Origin: Cycas panzhihuaensis
Lineage: Eukaryota; Cycadophyta
Direction of reading: 5' to 3'
NCBI GenBank assembly: GCA_023213395.1
Contig: CM041465.1
Coordinates: 198,655,741-198,719,740, forward strand
Length of the DNA: 64,000 bases
The position numbers were made by a program, and so were the translations under genes. Below the pieces are notes generated by a model. It made no database searches. It saw only the letters and a program-made list of their open reading frames with translations, and was not told the DNA's origin. How positions within the stretch are numbered: position 1 is the first letter of the stretch; the number at the start of each line of letters is the position of its first letter. Shown here in pieces: positions 27,259-37,424 of the stretch.

Positions 27259-27328
27259 GTATGTATCTACATACATACACACACACACACACACATATAT
27301 ATATTGTGTGTGTGCACGCGCGTGCGCT
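27169..27328. repeat. Compound microsatellite with inverted arms
   Basis: The order is (TA)n, (TG)n, (TATG)n, (TA)n, (TATG)n, then (CATA)n, (CA)n, (TA)n, (TG)n and a GCACGCGCGTGCGC end. The TG/TATG arm at about 27199-27223 is the reverse complement of the CATA/CA arm at about 27269-27294, so the block can fold into a hairpin or cruciform. Several open frames across it encode only Cys/Val/Tyr/His repeats and are artefacts. Confidence 0.95.
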
Positions 27329-27697
27329 ATATTGGAGATAAACACATGTCCTTTTTAAATTTAAAGAGAGTAGCTTAGATAGAGACATTCCAATAAGTAA
27401 ATGCCTATTCCCAAGACATTTTGAAAACATAACATATATGTAGACTACACAATATTATTTCTATTTAATGATGCAAAATTTCATGTATTCCATTATAATA
27501 TATGTTCGCCCTTGCCAACTTTTCTATGGATATTTGGCATATCCGTGATGCCCTAATTCATGGAATTAATCATTATTTGATATAATTGTGACTGCCATGA
27601 AAAGATTCCTGCCCTTTGCGTTGCTCACTCGCTTTTGCAAGTTATTTAATTATACATATATATTTATTTATTTATTAGGGCGAGAAAATTTTTAAAG

Positions 27698-27710
27698 TAT
27701 ATATATATAT
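27698..27710 (+). promoter_or_regulatory. Candidate TATA box of the SWEET gene
   Basis: A TATATATATATA run lies about 320 bp before the start codon, where base composition begins to rise toward the gene. The region is rich in TA repeats, so this is only a candidate. Confidence 0.35.
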
Positions 27711-28027
27711 GGAGAAAATTGACTTTAATATTTTATGTGCTAGAGGGATCCCACTTTCGGATTTCTATTGTGGTAATCCCCACTTTAATTGAAAGCAATC
27801 ACGAAGGCACAGAACGACTGACGAATCAAATGGGGGCATTTGGAGCTCTCGGAAAATTCGTCACCCTGCAGATGTACTTTTCTCTACGTATTGAAATCTT
27901 TTACGTGGTCACTCGACTGTATTTTAGAGCCCTGAAATTTCCATTCACAAACAATCACAACCGAGGTTCTGAAAATATCTTCAATTTCGGGCGTTGGACT
28001 CGAGCGGCACATCCTACAATTTGTTTG

Positions 28028-29521
28028 ATGGCGAATTTTAGCTTCATTCTTGGAGTTACCGGTAAGATAATACCCCTTCCTTGAACGCGCAATTTATAAG
28101 CTTCAGTAATTATTCCGTTGAACCGTCGCAGTTTATCAAATTTGTCGTCGGGCCATTCAAATGATTCGTACTATAAATATATATCGTCTGATTCTGTTCC
28201 AGGAAACGTGCTATCGCTCTTGGTTTTCTTCTCGCCAATGTAAGTTCACGTACTAATTGCGATGAATTAGCGCTCTGAAATCATTGTGCCTATGGTTTGG
28301 GATATTCTATTTGGATTTGTAACGCGTTGTGTTGAAGATTTCGGTTGACAGGAAAACATTCTGGCGGATAGTGAAAAACAAATCGACGGAGAATTTCAAA
28401 GGGTTACCTTACGTCTGCACGCTGCTAAGCACTTCCCTTTGGACATATTATGGATTGCTCAAGCCCGGTGGGTTGCTGATAGTTACGGTTAATGGGGCAG
28501 GTGCTGCAATGGAGGCGATCTTCGTGACTCTGTATCTTACATATGCTCCCAGAGAACGCAAGGCAAGTAATAGTTGATAGGATTAAATCAATTAAATAAT
28601 TATTTTCATTGCATATAGACGGTCCCTTGTATCGAGCCATTGCGTTTGCATGTATTCAATTCTGCGTATTAAAGAAAGTTAGTTAGAATTAAAATATAAA
28701 TTGTGAGGAGTTCTTATTTGTATTGCAGGTGAAAACCGCTCGCTTAGTGCTGCTTCTGAATGTAACATTTTTTGGGGGTGTGTTTTTGGTCACATTTCTG
28801 GCATTTCATCATAAGCTGCGGATAAATGCAGTGGGTGCCCTATGCTGTGGGTTCACCTTAGGAATGTATGCATCCCCATGTCCGCCATGGTAGGTTTACG
28901 TTGCCGATTTATCTAAAATAATCATTTAATAATATATGGGAATCATGTGTCGATCAAATAGAGTTATAATTTAAACTTAATTACATTCAACGTCCATTTA
29001 TACGTAAATACGTATTGATTTCTTATATATTCTTGAATATGGCGAATGAAAGAGAACCGTCATCCTAACAAAGAGCGTGGAGTTCATGCCATTTTTTATG
29101 TCATTTTTCCTGTTTTTGAATGGAGGAGTTTGGACAGCATATGCAGTATTTGTCCGGGACATGTACATTGGGGTTAGTAATATACCGCTTATTTTTTTTC
29201 TGATTTAGGATTGTGCAATCTAGAAATTGTTTCATATGCATGTTCTTTAAAAACTCGATTGAAGTATGAACCGAGTGCTGTTGGGAATAAAAATTCCTGC
29301 AGATACCAAATGGAATCGGGTTCGTGCTGGGAGCTGCACAGCTAATTCTGTGCGTGAAGTATTATAAAAAGAGAGAGCCGAAGAGTGCAGAAGAGGAAGC
29401 AGACGATCAGAAGAAAGCAGGCTCCGTGGACGTGGAGATGGCAGCTCCTGAAGAAATTGGCAACAAGAAGTCCATCAATAATGGTCTGCAAAACGGATGG
29501 AAACATTCAGTGGCAAAATAG
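28028..29521 (+). pseudogene. SWEET (MtN3/saliva) sugar transporter, six exons, frameshift in exon 4
   Basis: SWEETs are membrane uniporters that move sucrose or hexoses down their gradient; each MtN3 half has three helices, joined by a linker helix. Exons: 28028-28061, 28203-28239, 28352-28562, 28729-28889, 29053-29172, 29303-29521. Start ATG 28028 gives the family N-terminus MANFSFILGVTG. First half: SPMKTFWRIVKNKSTENF, LPYVCTLL, SLWTYYGLL and TVNG (Asn71, the equivalent of a known sugar-contact Asn). Second half: KSVEFMPFF, NGGVW and IPNGIG carry the matching Trp and Asn. Sequence looks closest to the vacuolar SWEET16/17 group (inference). Exon 4 has 161 bases where 162 would keep the conserved SP-L-x-A-M frame: one base is missing at 28878/28879. 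The spliced frame then meets TGA across the exon 4/5 junction after about 147 residues. With that base the frame would be 260 codons, so decay is recent or an assembly error. Confidence 0.9.
28563..28728 (+). other. SWEET intron 3, GC-AG type
   Basis: The exon ends CGCAAG and the intron begins GCAAGT, the consensus of the rare GC donor class; it ends TATTGCAG. The other four introns use GT-AG: 28062-28202, 28240-28351, 28890-29052 and 29173-29302. The reading frame and the conserved exon edge after APRERK support this donor. Confidence 0.85.
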
Positions 29522-30321
29522 CATGGCCATTGTAATAACCGTCTCCCAGATTGGAGACCGACTTAGCAGAGGATGGAGGAGAATATTGGAGTAGATAAAT
29601 AACATGGGAGACTCCTCCTGCACCTTCCTTGCATCCCGTTTTTGTCGTTTGAAATAAGGATAAATTTCGGGCAAAGCTGGTGCCCTCGTGTCCCAATGCT
29701 GCGACCGGTGAATACGTGTTATATCATTAGTTGAAATGTTGAAAAATATTGCTCCATGTGATCATTTCGTAGCAGCAGATATTCGCCCCCGTAGGGTAGA
29801 TGATTATGTTGTGAGAATCTATGATAATAAACAAATTGGGCACGCTACGCTTTCATGGGGAACGTGAATCTAACGTTTTTGTTGAGAGGATAAATCGCAA
29901 TTCATAATACAACGATAACACTCTAAAAGCATCACCGTCATAATGATTAAAGTTTGGTAAAGTTTGTTCCCATGGAAGGGGACGGTGGAGTGGCCGTTCG
30001 TGTCGAAATTATTTATGTGAGTAACCTCAACAATACTTTGTAAATTTGCTAAGTTTTGAAAATATTTTTGTAATATTCTTTTTAATTCAATGAAATTTAA
30101 ATTCTATTATAAAAAATATAGTACAATTTAAAAAGGTTATGTGAAAAAAAGTCTTAATACATCTAAAACTAGAAGAAGGTCTAATAAAACTAAGCACGAT
30201 AACTTAATCAAGAAAGAAACATGCAAGGAGTGACTTCTACCCACAAACCCATTGTAGGAATGCCTCTAGTTAGAGCTAAGAGTGAAAAAGAAAGCCTTTA
30301 CTAGTTAATAAGGTATTTAAA
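29522..30321 (+). other. 3' region of the SWEET gene
   Basis: AATAAA at 29826-29831 is a plausible polyadenylation signal about 305 bp after the stop codon. Past about 30000 the sequence turns AT-rich, with no gene, up to the LINE target-site duplication. Confidence 0.5.
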
Positions 30322-30337
30322 CCTGGGTTAATGATAT
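30322..30337 (+). repeat. LINE target-site duplication, 3' side
   Basis: CCTGGGTTAATGATAT, 16 bases, identical to 36575-36590. Confidence 0.95.
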
Positions 30338-30491
30338 TTTTTTTTGTTCAGGTAAAATGAATTAAAGTGGGTTTGAAAGCAGGATCCCACAACCTAGTAC
30401 ATCAATACCCCGAGAAGTCCAATACAGAGCTATCCGTGACAGCCCCACGGAATAGGCAACAAGAACCAGATTGCTGGGACAAGCCCCTCGG

Positions 30492-33400
30492 CTAGCTAAT
30501 GCAGATCATATCCTTCTCTACCAGACTCAAAAGATCTCCAGGGAAATCGCATCTCCACACTTGCCCTCTCTTGTTTTTCACCCCCCAGTTTGCCAGGAAA
30601 TCTGCAGCTTTGTTTCCTTCTCTCAAGGTGTGCCTAATACAAACTTCCAGCAGTCCCTGAATAGTATCTTTGGCATCATTGATGATAGCTTGGAATTTCC
30701 GTCAAGGGCCACGCCTTTCAGCGAGTTCAAGACAACCTCTGAGTCCCCCTCGATCACTAGTCTCTGTAAACCTCCTCGGCGGGCAAGGTCAAGGGCTTTG
30801 ATCATAGTATGCATTTCTGCGTAGTTATTAGTCTGGGAACCATAATAGTCCGCAAAGGCCTAGATGAGGGCCCCATTCCCGAGCCTGCGGGTCCCCCACT
30901 GACTTCCCACAGGTTTCCTTTTCTTAGCTCGTCAAAATTAATTTTGAACCATGGCTCTATCGGAGGAATGCATCTAGTGCTTCGGGGTTTAGATACTGTA
31001 AATTCCGGAACAATACCCCACTTAGAGAGTAACCTATTTTCTGACGGGGTTATACGTTTCTCTTTTGTGTTTCCAGCGCTCTCCTTGATGTCCGAGCAAA
31101 CTCTGCTAAAGACTCCCATCTGATCCAGCTCTTTAGCTTGGAAAGTTCTTCTGTTTCTCTCCTTCCAGATGTTCCAGGCCAAAATTGGGAGAGAATTTTT
31201 CCAGATGCGGGTGAGCGTAAGACTTTTGAAGGGGCTTTGCCATGCCAGCCACAGATCAGAGATCTTAAGCGAGAAAGTCCAATACACTTCCAATTTTCCA
31301 AGCAACAGCCTCCAGACTTCCCTTGTGAACTGGCACTCCAGAAAGATGTGGTCGATGGATTCCTCCTCGTTACGACATAGGACGCGCCTATTCACCAAGG
31401 GGAACCCACGCCTCTTCAGGTTGTCTACAGTAAGGATCTTGTACCTGAGGCAGGTCCACCAAAAGAGAGCTATTTTGGAATAATGGAAAGCCTCCAAACT
31501 CCTTCCAGCATAGGGTTTTCCAAGTCCCCCCTGATACGGCAAAGGAATTGGTAGCCATGCTTAACAGTACTCCCGGACGAGCTAGATGGCACACCATCGA
31601 ATCCTCGCATGAGTTTTGGGGATATAACTCTTACTGAGGATCCTTTTAATCTTGTTGAGTCCCTCCTGCAGATAGTCCATTCCTTGAATTTCTTCAAAAT
31701 TCCTCCAGGGCCCTTATGCCCCTACTCTCAATCCAATAGCCTTTGACCACTTGCCAAAGAGCGACACTGGCGCGATCAGAGGCGCCAAGTCCGGAAACCC
31801 CTTCAGGGCTTTATCGCAACACCATACATCATCCCAGAATCTAATGCGGTTACCATCGCCCAATCTCCATTTGAGCCCCTCCTTTATGGTGGCCCAAGCT
31901 TTAAGGATGCTTCTCCAGACAGCAGAGCCAGCCAGCGAGAAATTACATTCCAACAGCGAGCCTCCCTGAATATATTTCCTAGAGGGAATCTTCTCCCAGG
32001 GTCTTTCGCCTCCTTTGAACAGTCTCCAACCGAGCTTAGCCCTAAGGTCGGCATTGAATAGAGAGATCCTCCGCAAATTTAGGCCACCAGCCCATTTTGG
32101 AGAACAGACTTTGCTCCAGCTCACCAAGTGAATCCTGTCTCTGCTTTCTGTTCCAGACCAGAGGAATATTTTTTGGATAGATTCGATAGTATCTGATATG
32201 CCCAGCGGGACCTTAAAGATGGACATCCAGAACACGGGGATACTCTGAAGTGTGGAGGCAACAAGCTGGAGTTTGCCGGTGAACTTCAATAGGCGCCCTT
32301 CCAGCCCGCAAGCTTCCTTTGAATTCTATCTAAGAGGGGGTTCCACATATGTTTGGACATCTTACCCACAAATAGGGGAAAACCCAGGTAAATTGTGGGG
32401 AGCGTTTTTATATCCATGCCTAGGGTTCTGCTAATCCTGCCTTGGATATGACCTGGGGTATTGAGGAAGAAGACACTACTCTTCTTGAGATTTATCTTCT
32501 GGTTCGAGGCCTTCTCAAATTTTCCCAGGATATCTTTAAAACTGGCAGCCTCTCTAACAGTCTCCTTCCCCAGTAGGATATTGTCATTGACAAATTGATG
32601 GTGAACCACATTGTCCATCCCCGACGTTGCTTTTATACCAGTAAGAGAGCCCAGTCTCCTGGCAGACTCCAAGGTTCTGCCCAACATCTCAGCCATCGTA
32701 ATGAATAAAAAGGGGGACAGGGGGTCGCCTTGCCTTAAACCACAAAGTCGGGAAGAATCTAGACGACGACCCATTGATAATGACAGAAAATTACGGCTTT
32801 CCAATGCACAATTTTACCCAAGTTCGCCATAACTCCCCGAAGCCGAAGGCCTCCAAATAGTCCAGCAAACAATCCCAGGAGACCCTATCGAAGGCTTTCG
32901 TGAGATCGATTTTGATAAGCATCGCTGGCTCCTTTCTTTCGGCAGCCGAGTGGATGGTTTCGTGGACAACAATATAACCGTCGTAAATCTGTCTACCACG
33001 AAGGAAGCCATCCTGGTTTTGGGAGATGATATTTGGCATTATGCTTTTATTGGTTGACGGTACCTTGGTTAGTATCTTATATTTGACATTGCAGAGACTG
33101 ATAGGACGGAACTCTTCCATCCTTTTCGCACCATATTTTTTTGGTATTAGGACGGGGAATGTAGCCTGCCATTCCTGAAGCATCTTTTTGTTTGTGCAGA
33201 ACTCCTGCAAGGCCATCATTAGGTCTTCCTTTATGATATCCCAATATTCTTGGAAGAAGCCGGGAGAAACCATCAAACCACTGGCGCTTTATCCTTCTTC
33301 ATGCTGAAGAGGGCCGCCCTGACCTCTTCAATAGTGAGCAGAGGCGGTCGGTGGGCGTTTTGAATATCATTCACCGATCCTAGGAATGTTGTTCAGGAAG

Positions 33401-34641
33401 TCTTTTCTACTGTCCATATCCCTTTCCTGGGGGACCGAAAATAGGTCCTTAAAGAAAGCAATGGCCAGATCCTTCATATCCTCCATAGTGCTAACGACTG
33501 ATCCGTCTTCCTTCTGGAGGTAGGAAATTTTATTATTTGCTCTATGCTTCATAGTGGTCATATGGAAGAATTTTGTGTTCCTATCCCCTCACTTGACCCG
33601 AGAGCCACAGTTTACGCCTCCAGAGCATCTCTTCTCTAATAAGAATCTCATCTAACTCCTCGACCAACTCCTTTTCTGTCTTGTCAAGCTCTGGTGATCT
33701 GCCTGTGCTTTCGATCCTATCCCCTATAGACTTGAGATCATTTGTAATATTATCTTTCCGCTTGTTGATATTATGGAATACCTCTTTATTCCAAGCCTTA
33801 ATTTGTCTCTTGATCCAGTCAAGTTTTTTCGAGAATCTATACATAGCATGACCTTTAATCTGAATCTGCCACCATTCCTCTATCATGATCCGAAGATTGG
33901 GGTGCCGCATCCACATAAGCTCAAACTTGAAAGGAGAGTATAATTGCACAGGCCGCAAATTGAAGCAGGAGAGGGGAATGGTCCGAGCTCAATCTTGGTA
34001 GCGCCTCCAAAGAGAGGTCACTAAAGATCCTCAGCCAGTCATAATTAACCAACACCCTATCCAACTTAATTTGGATAAGGTGGTTCCCCATCCTCTTATT
34101 TGACCAGGTAAATGAAGCCCCCCTGAGCTTAACATCCTCTAGGCCCCCTGTTGGAGGAAATCGTTGAATTCGCCCATACTGCTAGTCCATCACTTGACGC
34201 CATCGCCGGGGCCGAGTTGAAATCTCCCGCCAACAACCAAGGTTGTTGGCAGCCCCTGTGAGCCTCCAGCATCCTATCCCAGAGTTTCCTCCTAGCCTCC
34301 TGATTATTTGGGGTGTAAACATTTGTTGCTATCCACGAAAGATTGTTGCTTCTGTTGGTTAGCCGGATCGAAATAAAAGATCCTTCAACAAGAACAAGTT
34401 CTCCCAACCATATCGATGGGTCCCATAGGACCAATAGGCCCCCCACACCTTGAGCGTAATCGACCTCAATGCTTTCCGCCGATTTCTAAATTTTATTTAT
34501 GGTCCTTTGGCCATTTTCCTTGATCATTTTAGTTTCCTGTAGGAATATTAGGTCCGGAAGATATTTATTACGCATGTCCTTTAATATTCTCTGCTTCGAT
34601 GGGGCATTAAGGCCCCTAATATTCCAACATAACAGCTTCAT
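30492..34641 (-). pseudogene. LINE ORF2: endonuclease, reverse transcriptase, zinc finger, RNase H
   Basis: Start ATG at 34641 gives MKLLCWNIRGLNAPSKQRIL, an APE-type endonuclease start; QETK near residue 36, GDFNS near 34220 and SDHSPLLL near 33985 are the further endonuclease motifs. The RT follows: FRPISLCN, NQDGFLRGRQIYDG, IDLTKAFDRVSW (catalytic Asp kept), LRQGDPLSPFLF, and the F-A-D-D box, which reads FVND at 32583-32594. Then come GLNLRRISLFNADLRAKLGW, a zf-RVT finger (RRVLCRNEEESIDHIFLECQF) near 31370-31320, and an RNase H domain with FKINFDELRKGN and VIEGDSEVV. The end is REGNKAADFLANWGV, with TAG at 30494-30492. Breaks: TAG at 34488-34486 and frame changes near 34150, 33590, 32800, 32290, 31700, 31500, 30820 and 30650. 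ORF2 would be about 1,380 codons, a normal length. Confidence 0.93.
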
Positions 34642-36035
34642 CTCTTTTTCCTTTGCTTCCAAACTTCTGCAGGCTCTCCTTTAGGAGGCTCCTTGCCCGC
34701 AGTGCTGGATCTCAGGGTAGGCCCTTCCAAAAACGTCTCCTTTAAGGTTTTCTGGCTGCCTTGATCTACTTGGGTAGCCGTTTCTTTCTCCCTTAGGAGC
34801 TTTAGTGGCGGCCTTCCAACTTTTCTTTCGGTGCCCACATCCGGGAGCTTTCTCAAAGCCGGTTGAGGAGTTGGTGCTGGATCTGGCTCCCCTAAACCCT
34901 CCCTTGAGGGGGCTGGGTCTTCTTCCCCCTGCCCCTGGGGCAACAATTCGCTAGGAGCCATAGTAGCCTCCTCAGCAGAGGCCAGGCCAAACCTTCCCTC
35001 ATCTATCTTGTCGCTCACCTGAAATAATTCAGGAAGGGTAGTTTGAGTCTTCGAAGTGATCCTACTCGGGGAAAAAACCCCTTAAGTAACCTCGCCAACC
35101 TGGCCCCTCGGAGGCCAGATGCCTGCTAGCTCACCTTCCTCGAAGAGCGTATCCTCTTCATTTGGGTCAAACCCCACATCCCCTATTTGAGTCACACCTG
35201 GCTCAGTGTGGCCTTCACAATCTTGAGCCGCCTTTTAAGTATCATCCTTCTTCTCCTGGGCAATTGGTTCTGGGGGGGTCTTATCGATCTCCACCATAGA
35301 AGGTTGAATGCCTAGGCATTTATGGGGCAAGTGACCCAGTAATCTGCAGGTGGAGCACCTTATGTGATCCATTTCATAAATCAACGGCTGCATCCAGACC
35401 CTTACGGCGACTGGTGGATGTGATCCAAGAGGGGCTTGTCGGTAGAGCTGAGGCACGCATCTGGCGTTAATGAGCCTACACCTATTCTTTGTCGTGGAAT
35501 CGACAGCTAGAAGAGGACCCACCGCCTTAGCTATGCCCACAAAAACTTCGGGTTCCAATGATGCAATGGAAGACAGAAATTTGGATCCATAGGGGCTTGT
35601 TTGATTTTGGGGTAGAGGATCAAAGTCCCTGTGCCATTTTTCCAGTGACAGGGCTTTCCTGCCAAACATCCAAGGCGCCCTGAGCAAGATACTGGACATA
35701 TCCTCGAAGGAGGAGAACTTGAATAGCACACAACCCTTGGGCATGGCTATAACTTCCACAATCCCATTCGTTTTCCATTTGGATCTCGTCCAGCTTCTAA
35801 TGGGATCTAGGCCCAGTCTGGGGCCCGAGAACCTGCCAACTAAGCAGTTCTCCCAGAGTTTCTCAGTTCTTTCATCGAAAGCTGGGGGTATTTTCAATGT
35901 GGCTTCATTATCAATAACCTCGGGGGTTAGGTCATAGGTTTCCTGATCACATGATTTCAACACGTCTCGATAGGATTTCCCGGGAGACGGGATAATGGTC
36001 TGGGTCTGGTTTTGAAGGATATGGTCCATTATCAT
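34638..36035 (-). pseudogene. LINE ORF1: DUF4283-like RNA-binding protein with CCHC knuckle
   Basis: ORF1 proteins of plant L1 elements bind element RNA and package it for reverse transcription. The frame runs from ATG 36035 to TGA 34640-34638, 466 codons including the stop, in one phase but broken by TAA at 35237-35235 and TAA at 35084-35082. Residues about 55-145 (KLWENCLVGRFSGPRLGL, then MPKGCVLFKF, LLRAPWMFGRKAL) fit the DUF4283 domain. A zinc knuckle C-x2-C-x4-H-x4-C (CSTCRLLGHLPHKC) follows near residues 235-250. The rest is rich in Pro, Glu and Lys, as in related ORF1 tails. The final TGA overlaps the ORF2 start as ATGA. Confidence 0.92.
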
Positions 36036-36574
36036 TGCTTCAATTTAAGAAATAGCATAAAGCCAACAGAACAAAAGCATGTCATAGTGAGCGCTCAAAG
36101 ATAACCTCAATGTTCCATACCTCTGAGCCACACAATGCACTGAAGGCTGGAGGCTCCACAGAAGGATCGTTGTCCTCACACAACTTCTGGCGCCCTAACA
36201 GAATTGCCTTCCCCAAGATATAGTGCGTCTCCAGGCTGGAAACAACGCCTAACCCAGGTCGCCCTTCTACTGTCACCAAAGAGATCTCAAGCAGCCAGAG
36301 TGCAGCTAGCCAACAAAGAGAGCAAAGAAGTTTCAAGCCCTCACGCCATGGGCTGCCGCACCGAACACACCATGAAGGGGTCAATGCATGCGCCAAACCC
36401 TCAGAGTCGCACCGGGCCCTAGCACGCCCTTCTTGATCTTCCAGAGGACGCCATTGAGCCTCGATACGCCCTGGTTCGCCCGTCGCCGCCACTCCGGAAC
36501 CCTAAGAATGCTACCAATCGACGTTACAGGTTGCTTCGTCTCGCAGTCAAAGGTGTTGAATCAATTAGGTATGT
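36036..36574 (-). promoter_or_regulatory. LINE 5' UTR / internal promoter region
   Basis: About 540 bases, GC-rich, lie between the 5' target-site duplication and ORF1. A 136-codon open frame (36492-36082) fits inside it but resembles no protein I know. In L1-type elements this region carries the internal promoter; the promoter itself cannot be seen. Confidence 0.65.
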
Positions 36575-36590
36575 CCTGGGTTAATGATAT
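36575..36590 (+). repeat. LINE target-site duplication, 5' side
   Basis: CCTGGGTTAATGATAT, identical to 30322-30337. Joining the flanks with one copy rebuilds the empty site. Confidence 0.95.
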
Positions 36591-37424
36591 CATTGTGCTC
36601 TTTTCTATGAATATTGGTAAAAGGACAAGGTCCAGTTAAATAGCTTTCTCAAGTTAAGAGTTTCTATTAGTGAATAGGGTTAAAGGGTGTCCTATTAGAA
36701 ATAACAATTCAACTTCCCATTAAATTGGAGTGATGGCATGGAGATTATAGAAATGGCTACATTTCCCATCTTCTAGTGCAACATCTAGTAATGTGAGAGC
36801 ATTTGAAAAATACTAATTTGAATGATCAATTTATTGTGGCCATAACTTTTAATTTGGGTGTCTATTTAAGTCTTTTTTTTTTTTCTTAAATACTCATCTT
36901 CAAACATTGAACATTATCATTAAAGGAAGTAACTACTTAATGACCAATTGTCAAAATTTTCAGGGCCCAACAAGATCATAAAATGGCCCAAAATTACATT
37001 TTAAAATTATTTCTTACTTATATAAAAATTAATGAGTGTTATTTTTACTAGTAAGGTGATTAATTATATGTAAGTTATGACTTTGGGGGTTTGTTATATG
37101 ATTAAGTACTCATACCATAATTTTGAATAAATTGACAATTTTTTTTAAATTTACTAAAAATAATAGTAGTTAGGAAGTTATAAAAACATAAAATTTTTGA
37201 ATTGAGATCCTTTTCACTTCAAATTAGAGGAGTAATTTTAGGAGTTAATTGTTAAAATTTTAACACGGCTAAAGATCTTGTATTTGCATATTTTGGATTA
37301 TAAACAAATGAACTTTTTCAATTTGGGAAAGGAAAATTAAAAGTTTCATGGTGGTGTTTCTCTATGTGAATTGGCTTTATTTTACTCTGAACTTCTTATT
37401 TCCTACTTACTTGATTTGAGGATC
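36591..37424. other. AT-rich intergenic DNA, nothing recognised
   Basis: No reading frame, RNA gene or repeat was recognised between the LINE and the tandem duplication. Confidence 0.5.

Larger units (their letters stand above)
30338..36574 (-). mobile_element. Full-length L1-type LINE retrotransposon
   Basis: A 6,237-bp insertion on the minus strand is bounded by a perfect 16-bp duplication, ends in a poly(A) tail (T run at 30337-30345 on the plus strand), and carries a 5' UTR, ORF1 and ORF2. Its base composition is clearly richer in GC than the surroundings. The perfect duplication and readable frames indicate a fairly young insertion, but ORF1 has two stops and ORF2 has a stop, several frameshifts and a changed RT active site, so this copy is dead. 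Its 3' end faces the 3' end of the SWEET gene about 0.8 kb away. Confidence 0.96.

Noticed and set aside
27149-27430. Open frames rich in Cys/Val/Tyr and Thr/His across 27.15-27.43 kb
   Set aside because: These are translations of TG/TA/CA dinucleotide repeats in several frames and on both strands.
27719-28084. A 121-codon open frame that reads into SWEET exon 1, suggesting an N-terminal extension
   Set aside because: The upstream part resembles nothing, SWEETs start at the MANFSF position, and the frame ends in intron 1. The chosen start is 28028.
30809-31483. Plus-strand open frames of about 100 codons opposite the LINE
   Set aside because: They are antisense shadows of ORF2, whose minus-strand translation matches zinc-finger and RNase H motifs.
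30492-34641. Considered LINE ORF2 as an active protein
   Set aside because: A stop at 34488-34486, several frame changes and loss of a catalytic Asp (FVND) rule out activity of this copy.
36082-36492. 136-codon open frame in the LINE 5' UTR
   Set aside because: It has no recognised domain; the GC-rich 5' UTR makes chance open frames likely, and ORF1 starts downstream at 36035.
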